A stretch of 10,775 nt of DNA from contig JAUWRC010000039.1 of NCBI GenBank assembly GCA_030610745.1, forward strand, positions 1 through 10,775, read 5' to 3'. The position numbers and the translations under genes were made by a program. Below the pieces are notes generated by a model. It was not told the DNA's origin. It did not search any database and was given only the letters and a program-made list of their open reading frames with translations. This stretch comes from Clostridia bacterium (GTDB taxonomy: Bacteria > Aerophobota > Aerophobia > Aerophobales > AE-B3A). This document shows, in pieces, positions 6,116 through 10,775 of this stretch. How positions within the stretch are numbered: position 1 is the first letter of the stretch; the number at the start of each line of letters is the position of its first letter.

Positions 6116-7879
6116 TTGATCAAGCAGGGCAAGAGAGTCCATATCTGGTTACCTTTTATTCTCCTATTTTTTGGCTTCTCTTTCCTTGAGTTTCGCCTAT
6201 ATTGTCTGCAAATCTTAGATCATGAAAAGCTTAGCAAAGAGGCGCAAGGGAGCCAGGATAGAATAATTGAGGTCTTCCCTAAAAGGGGTATAATTTATGA
6301 TCGGAATTTAGAGAAATTAGCTATTAACGTTCCTTCCCATTCTCTTTATGCCCGCCCTAAGGAAATTTCTCATCCTGAGGAAATAGCTGGGCAATTATCT
6401 TCTATACTGGAGGTGGAGACTGCCGGTCTTGCCGAAAGATTAAAAAAAGAAGCTACCTTTGTCTGGTTAAAAAGAAAACTTTCCCTAGCTCAGAAAGAGA
6501 TGATTGATAATTTGGATTTAGAAGGAATAGGTTTTATAGAGGAAGCCCAGAGATTTTATCCTCAAAAAGAACTTGCCTGCCATCTTTTAGGTTTTACAGG
6601 GGTAGATAATCAAGGATTAGCTGGCGTGGAACTTCATTATGATAAGGAATTGCAGGGAGAAAAAGGTCGTTTTTGGCTAAAGAGAGACGGCTTAGGTTAT
6701 GAAATTTCCTCCACCAAAGAGTCTCTTCAAGATCTTGTTCCGGGAAAGGGAATAGTTCTAACCATAGATAATGTTATCCAGTCCATTGTGGAGCAAGAGA
6801 TATCTTTAGCTCTCCAAGAGAGGGAAGCTACCTCTATAGAAGCGGTATTCATGGATCCTCGCACTGGTGAAATCCTTGCCTTAGCCAACAAACCCGATTA
6901 TGACCCTAATAGCTATTCTAATTATTCTTCTTTTTCCAGAAGAGATAGAATAGTCCAATCCCTTTATGAACCCGGCTCAGCTTTTAAACCTATCACTGCC
7001 AGTGCTCTTTTAGAAGAAGGATTGGTAGACCAAGAAGAAGAAATTTATTGTGGAGAATCTGTTAAAGTGGCTAATCATGTTATCCATGACTGGCATTCAT
7101 TTAATCAAAATTTTACCCTGGCTGAAATTCTTATAAATTCTTCAAATGTGGGAGTAGTTAAGTTGGCAAGTAGAATGGAGAAAGAGATTTTCTCAAAATA
7201 TCTTCACCTTTTTGGCTTTGGGGAGAAAACGGGTCTCGATCTTCCAGGAGAAGAGAGAGGAATCCTCAGATCTGCTTCTTCATGGTCTCTTACCGACCTT
7301 CCTTGTATTGCCATGGGTCAAGGTATAGCTGTTACACCTCTGCAGATGGTCACTGCTCTTTCTGCCCTCATAAATGGAGGTGAGCTGTTAAGGCCTTATT
7401 TAGTTAAATATGTACGCAGTCCAGAAGGAAAGATAGTTGAGGAAAATGGGCCTGTAGTAAGAAGGAGAGCGATATCTTTTTCTACCTCAAATCAAATAAG
7501 AGAGTTATTAGGGCGGGTGGTAGAGCAAGGAACGGGAAGAAAAGCGAAAGTGGAAGGATATTCAATAGGGGGAAAGACAGGGACGGCGCAAATTCCTGCG
7601 CCGGACAGAAGGGGGTATCTTCCAGATAAATACATTTCCTCCTTTATAGGCTTCGCCCCCGTAGACTCCCCTGTAATTGCTGGAATAGTAGTAATCAGGG
7701 AGCCTACGGGGGCATACTATGGAGGAGAGATAGCTGCTCCTCTCTTTGGCAAAATAATGAAAAGAGTCCTGCCTTATCTGAATATTTTGCCACAAAAGGA
7801 AGAATGGGTGGAAAGGAAAGTAATTGATTTCACATTAGCGGCTATGGTGAGCAGTGGCAAAAAAGTTGAAGATAGATGA
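6116..7879 (+). CDS. ftsI: FtsI-type class B penicillin-binding protein (septal transpeptidase)
   Basis: A 587-aa inner-membrane transpeptidase that crosslinks peptidoglycan at the septum. One membrane anchor spans residues 10-32. The class B N-terminal box PKRGIIYDRN lies at 55-64. The catalytic motifs are complete: SxxK as S288-AF-K291, SxN as S342-S-N344, and KTGT at 487-490. No clear PASTA domain follows, so it resembles FtsI/PBP3 more than SpoVD. The last 20 residues (VIDFTLAAMVSSGKKVED region) vaguely recall the start of a PASTA repeat. The start is TTG 6116, supported by AAGGAGA at 6104-6110; no ATG lies nearby. Its position after ftsL in the dcw cluster supports the septal role. Confidence 0.94.
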   Translation: MIKQGKRVHIWLPFILLFFGFSFLEFRLYCLQILDHEKLSKEAQGSQDRIIEVFPKRGIIYDRNLEKLAINVPSHSLYARPKEISHPEEIAGQLSSILEVETAGLAERLKKEATFVWLKRKLSLAQKEMIDNLDLEGIGFIEEAQRFYPQKELACHLLGFTGVDNQGLAGVELHYDKELQGEKGRFWLKRDGLGYEISSTKESLQDLVPGKGIVLTIDNVIQSIVEQEISLALQEREATSIEAVFMDPRTGEILALANKPDYDPNSYSNYSSFSRRDRIVQSLYEPGSAFKPITASALLEEGLVDQEEEIYCGESVKVANHVIHDWHSFNQNFTLAEILINSSNVGVVKLASRMEKEIFSKYLHLFGFGEKTGLDLPGEERGILRSASSWSLTDLPCIAMGQGIAVTPLQMVTALSALINGGELLRPYLVKYVRSPEGKIVEENGPVVRRRAISFSTSNQIRELLGRVVEQGTGRKAKVEGYSIGGKTGTAQIPAPDRRGYLPDKYISSFIGFAPVDSPVIAGIVVIREPTGAYYGGEIAAPLFGKIMKRVLPYLNILPQKEEWVERKVIDFTLAAMVSSGKKVEDR

Positions 7880-7977
7880 AGTATCAAGGTCGTGTCTTGA
7901 CATGATAAGTGTAATTTAGCATCTTTATAGCGAAGGGGGTACGAGATACGAAATATGATAACGAAAGGAGAAGTAGG
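7880..7977 (+). promoter_or_regulatory. Spacer with a possible internal promoter and a dispersed repeat
   Basis: A perfect TTGACA stands at 7897-7902. No good -10 lies at the ideal distance; TAGCAT (7917-7922) is 14 nt away and TTTATA (7924-7929) 21 nt away, so promoter activity is uncertain. Positions 7934-7957 match 10705-10728 at 22 of 24 bases, a repeat built on ACGAGAT-like heptamers. AGGAG at 7966-7970 is the ribosome binding site for the next gene. Confidence 0.35.
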
Positions 7978-8718
7978 GTGGGAGAAAAGACTCGGGTGCT
8001 AATTGTAGATGATGATGTTTCCTTCGCCAGCAGTCTATCAGATATTCTAAATGAAATGGGCTATGATGCCATTACTGTAAATAGTGCAGAAGAAACGCTT
8101 CAGAAGGTTAAGGAAATGTCTTTTGATGTTATCCTTATGGACATAAAGATGCCGGTTATGAATGGAGTGGAAACATATAAAAGGATAAAAAAGATAAATC
8201 CTCAGACAGTTGTAATTATGATGACCGCTTATTCAGTGGAGGATCTAATCAAGGATGCCTTAAAAGAAGGTGCCTATGGAGTAGTGTATAAGCCGTTGGA
8301 TATAGAAAAGGTTGTAAAGATGATTGAAGCAGCTAAAAAGGACGGAGCCCTGGTTATGGTGGTTGATGATGATCCCAATACTAGAAAGACTCTAAAAGAT
8401 ATCTTAGAAGATAAGGGATGGGTTGTAACTCTGGCTGAAAATGGTGAGAAGGCTATCAAGATAGCCAGGGAAAGACCACTGGATATTCTCTTTATAGATA
8501 TGAAACTGCCCCTCCTGAATGGACTTGAGACCTATTTGGCTATTAGAAAGATTAATCCTAAGGCAACAGCAGTGATGATGACCGCCTATCGGCAGGAGAT
8601 GAAAGACTTAGTAGAGCAGGCGTTAAAGAAAGGTGCCTACTGCTGTCTTTACAAACCATTTGACCCTGAAGAAACCATTGATATTATTGAGGAGATTAAG
8701 AATAAAACGAAAAAATAG
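7978..8718 (+). CDS. Tandem-receiver (REC-REC) response regulator without output domain
   Basis: A 246-aa cytoplasmic protein made of two CheY-like receivers. REC1 (about 5-120) has acidic pocket D11-D13, phosphoacceptor D55, switch T83 and K105. REC2 (about 124-242) has D130-D132, D174, T202 and K226. Both sites are complete, so each domain could accept a phosphoryl group from a histidine kinase or phosphotransfer protein. The halves are clearly similar (NGVETYKRIKKINP against NGLETYLAIRKINP, and GAYGVVYKPLD against GAYCCLYKPFD), pointing to internal duplication. There is no DNA-binding, enzymatic or kinase domain, so action by protein-protein contact or phosphorelay is inferred. GTG 7978 is supported by AGGAG 7 nt upstream. 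The position between ftsI and murE is unusual. Confidence 0.93.
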   Translation: MGEKTRVLIVDDDVSFASSLSDILNEMGYDAITVNSAEETLQKVKEMSFDVILMDIKMPVMNGVETYKRIKKINPQTVVIMMTAYSVEDLIKDALKEGAYGVVYKPLDIEKVVKMIEAAKKDGALVMVVDDDPNTRKTLKDILEDKGWVVTLAENGEKAIKIARERPLDILFIDMKLPLLNGLETYLAIRKINPKATAVMMTAYRQEMKDLVEQALKKGAYCCLYKPFDPEETIDIIEEIKNKTKK

Positions 8719-8727
8719 AGTTGAGCT

Positions 8728-9096
8728 ATGTCTAAAACAATTTTAATAGTGGATGATGAGCTGAACATGCGCATAGCCTTAGCTGATGTATTAGTAGAAT
8801 GTGGATATAAAGTTATAAAAGCCGCCAATGGAAAAGAAGCTTTAGATAAAGTACACAAAGAAAATCCAGATCTAATTCTTTTGGATACTCGCTTGCCGGG
8901 TATAGACGGTGATGAAGTGTGCCGACAGATTAAAAAGGTAGAAGGACTTAATACCAGGATTATTATCTACACCGGCTATGTGGATACTGCCGATGCTGAC
9001 AAGGCTGGAGCTAGTGGGGCAGATGATTATGTAGTGAAGACTACAGATATTTCTCTTTTGCTCGGGAAGATAAAAAACTTGCTTAATAGGGGATAA
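8728..9096 (+). CDS. Single-domain (CheY-like) response regulator
   Basis: A 122-aa stand-alone receiver. It has the acidic pocket D9-D10, phosphoacceptor D53 in LLDTRLPGIDG, switch T82 in IIYTGY, and K104. The lysine is followed by T rather than the usual P (VVKTTD). There is no output domain, as in CheY, DivK or CpdR; which role applies here cannot be told. It starts 9 nt after the tandem-receiver gene and ends 1 nt before murE, so all three are probably on one transcript. The ribosome binding site is weak (GAG only), suggesting coupling. Its receiver is clearly different in sequence from the two in the preceding gene, so it is not a simple fragment of that duplication. Confidence 0.93.
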   Translation: MSKTILIVDDELNMRIALADVLVECGYKVIKAANGKEALDKVHKENPDLILLDTRLPGIDGDEVCRQIKKVEGLNTRIIIYTGYVDTADADKAGASGADDYVVKTTDISLLLGKIKNLLNRG

Positions 9097-9097
9097 G

Positions 9098-10588
9098 GTG
9101 AATCTTAAAAGACTTATAATTGGATTGAATGTGGAAAGTATAAAAAGCAACACTAATTTAGAAGTGAAAGGATTGACCTGTGATTCTAGAAAGGTGGGGC
9201 CGAATTTCTTATTTGTAGCTATTTCTGGTTTTAAAGAAGATGGTCATCAGTTTATCTCGCAGGCTATAAAAAAAGGGGCCAGGGTTATAGTTGTGGAGAA
9301 GGATATCTCTGTTTCCATTCCCAAGGGAGTGGTGTTAATTAAAGTTCCTTCATCAAGGCTGGCTCTAGCCCGACTGAGTACAAACTGGTATGGATTCCCT
9401 TCTGGGGAAATCAAAGTAATTGGAATTACGGGAACCAATGGCAAGACGACCACTACCTATTTAGTTGAATCCATCTTAAAAAAAGCTGGGTTTAGAGTAG
9501 GCAAAATATCTACCATTGATTATAATCTGGGCGGAGACTGTTTTCTCTCTTCTCTTACTACTCCCGAATCACAAGACCTACAGAAACTCCTTAAGACAAT
9601 GGTAGACGATAATCTAGATTATGTAGTCATGGAAGTTTCTTCCCATTCTCTGGCTCTTCACAGGGTAGAGGGGGTGGAGTTTGACCGGGCTGTGTTTACT
9701 AATTTCTCTCCTGACCATTTAGATTTTCATAAAAATCTAAATGAATACTTAGAGACCAAGATTTCTTTATTTAAAAAACTGGGTAAAGAGACGAGAAAGA
9801 GAATTTCCAAGAGAGCGGTGGTGAATATAGATGATTCAGCAGCTAACTATATAATGGATAACACTTCTTGCCAGATAATTACTTATGGGATTAAAAAAAA
9901 GGCCGATGTTCAAGGAAAAGTCTTAAGGGTAGTATCTGATGGAGTTTCCTTTATTTTAGAGAGGGGAAAAAGACAAAGAATAGACCTTTCTCTTTTAGGT
10001 GTTCATAATGTTTATAATGCTCTGGCTGCTGCCTCGATTGCTTTTGGAGAAGAGATACCCGACTATCTGATTAAAGAAGGACTGGAAGAAGTAAGGGGGA
10101 TTCCCGGAAGGCTCGAATCCATTAAAAATACTCATGATTTTGGGATTTTTATTGACTATGCTCATACTCAGGATGGATTGGAAAAAGTCCTGGAAACTCT
10201 GCGAGAAATTACTAGAGGCAGGCTTATAGTTGTCTTTGGTTGCGGGGGAGATAGAGACTCTCAAAAGCGCCCTCTTATGGGCAGGGCAGCTTTGAAGTTA
10301 GCCGATTATTCAATAATTACTTCTGATAATCCTCGCAGTGAAGATCCAGAAGAAATTATAGTTCAGATTGAAAAAGGAATGAAGGAGGAAGGAGGTAGAA
10401 AAGGAAAGGATTACTTAACTGTAACTGATCGAAGAGAAGCTATGAAGGCAGCTTTAGAAAAGATGAAGAGAGAAGATGTCCTTCTCATCGCCGGCAAAGG
10501 GCATGAAAGAACACAAATTTTTAAAGATAAAATAGTGGAGTTTGATGATAGAAAAGTAGTACGGGAATTGCTGCAATGTAGTTCATAG
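9098..10588 (+). CDS. murE: MurE, UDP-MurNAc-L-Ala-D-Glu:meso-diaminopimelate ligase
   Basis: A 496-aa cytoplasmic ATP-dependent ligase adding the third stem-peptide residue in peptidoglycan synthesis. The substrate-binding N-domain (1-100) contains CDSRKV. The central ATPase domain has the P-loop GITGTNGKTTT (109-119), TTPE (154-157), MEVSSHSL (178-185) and probable carbamylated lysine K221. The C-domain has FIDYAHTQDGL (351-361), DNPRSEDP (410-417) and GKGHE (466-470). DNPR is the motif of enzymes that add meso-DAP rather than lysine. GTG 9098 is supported by AGGGG at 9088-9092. The last codons and the TAG stop merge into the heptamer repeat that follows. The gene starts 1 nt after the CheY-like gene. 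Confidence 0.96.
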   Translation: MNLKRLIIGLNVESIKSNTNLEVKGLTCDSRKVGPNFLFVAISGFKEDGHQFISQAIKKGARVIVVEKDISVSIPKGVVLIKVPSSRLALARLSTNWYGFPSGEIKVIGITGTNGKTTTTYLVESILKKAGFRVGKISTIDYNLGGDCFLSSLTTPESQDLQKLLKTMVDDNLDYVVMEVSSHSLALHRVEGVEFDRAVFTNFSPDHLDFHKNLNEYLETKISLFKKLGKETRKRISKRAVVNIDDSAANYIMDNTSCQIITYGIKKKADVQGKVLRVVSDGVSFILERGKRQRIDLSLLGVHNVYNALAAASIAFGEEIPDYLIKEGLEEVRGIPGRLESIKNTHDFGIFIDYAHTQDGLEKVLETLREITRGRLIVVFGCGGDRDSQKRPLMGRAALKLADYSIITSDNPRSEDPEEIIVQIEKGMKEEGGRKGKDYLTVTDRREAMKAALEKMKREDVLLIAGKGHERTQIFKDKIVEFDDRKVVRELLQCSS

Positions 10589-10690
10589 TTATGAGTTCGT
10601 AGTTCATTGACTAAGATTTCTCAACTTCTTCCTAATTCTGAGCTGTCTTTTCTGACTACGAACTCCCAACTACCAATTATGAACTATGAG
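10575..10690. repeat. Inverted pair of heptamer-periodic repeats between murE and murF
   Basis: The left arm reads as 7-bp units TAGTTCA, TAGTTAT, GAGTTCG, TAGTTCA (10579-10606). The right arm carries the opposite orientation: ACTACGA, ACTCCCA, ACTACCA, ATTATGA, ACTATGA (10655-10689). GAGTTCGTAGT (10593-10603) is the exact reverse complement of ACTACGAACTC (10655-10665). The left arm begins inside the last murE codons. A related sequence in one orientation occurs at 6078-6100. The structure could form a long imperfect stem but has no terminal U-run. Confidence 0.72.
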
Positions 10691-10701
10691 AGAGGATTGA
10701 G

Positions 10702-10775
10702 GTGAGGGGGTGCGAGATACGAGATATGCCTCAAGAAAAACTTTCTATTCAGGAGATAGTGGAGACTGTCCAGGG
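10702..10775 (+). CDS. murF: MurF N-terminus (partial), UDP-MurNAc-tripeptide:D-Ala-D-Ala ligase
   Basis: Only the first codons are present; the gene runs off the window. The frame reads KLSIQEIVETVQG near its end, matching the usual MurF beginning (LTLxEIAxAxxG), and murF normally follows murE. The start is ambiguous. GTG 10702 has AGAGGA (10691-10696) at good spacing but would translate eight residues of a dispersed repeat. ATG 10726 gives MPQEKLSIQEI, a more typical N-terminus, but has no ribosome binding site and lies at the end of that repeat. An in-frame TGA at 10687 bounds the possibilities. Confidence 0.7.
   Translation, partial: MRGCEIRDMPQEKLSIQEIVETVQ

Noticed and set aside
10575..10690. 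Intrinsic terminator after murE
   Set aside because: The inverted repeat arms are AT-rich and far apart with no U-run, and murF follows in the same direction.

Overview
The window is about 10.8 kb of bacterial chromosome, roughly 40% GC by eye, split into two divergent transcription units around a shared promoter region near 3,970-4,095. The right half is the start of a division and cell-wall (dcw) cluster. MurE carries the DNPR motif of the meso-diaminopimelate-adding type, so the organism makes DAP-type peptidoglycan. Non-ATG starts are common, and the gene spacers are filled with short inverted and heptamer-periodic repeats. This resembles genomes of poorly cultured lineages such as Omnitrophota- or Aerophobetes-like bacteria. 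That placement is an impression, not a demonstrated assignment.

Left half, minus strand (3897 to 42): a tight three-gene operon with gaps of 3 and 7 nt. It encodes an unrecognised 178-aa cytoplasmic protein, a LarA/DUF2088-family protein that keeps the nickel-pincer ligand residues, and a secreted 666-aa protein. The last looks like an NlpC/P60 cysteine peptidase whose catalytic domain is split by an inserted five-repeat beta-propeller.

Centre (3900-4308): two sigma70-type promoters point away from each other. Their -35 hexamers sit in the two arms of an 11-bp inverted repeat. Three GTGG boxes at exact 10-bp spacing follow the rightward promoter and look like a MraZ operator. A leader of about 240 nt with mutually exclusive pairings precedes mraZ.

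Right half, plus strand (4309 to end): mraZ, rsmH and ftsL overlap or abut. A repeat-rich 222-nt spacer follows, then an ftsI-type class B PBP, then two receiver-only response regulators (a tandem REC-REC protein and a single REC protein), then murE, a second repeat-rich spacer and the first codons of murF. The canonical order mraZ-rsmH-ftsL-ftsI-murE-murF is therefore interrupted by a two-gene signalling insert that abuts murE by 1 nt.

Together the dcw genes supply the regulator (MraZ), a 16S rRNA methyltransferase (RsmH), divisome parts (FtsL, FtsI) and cytoplasmic precursor ligases (MurE, MurF). The receiver pair is positioned to be co-expressed with them. The most notable items are the propeller-split NlpC/P60 protein, the response regulators inside the dcw cluster, the MraZ operator with mirror-image promoters, and the heptamer-periodic spacers.
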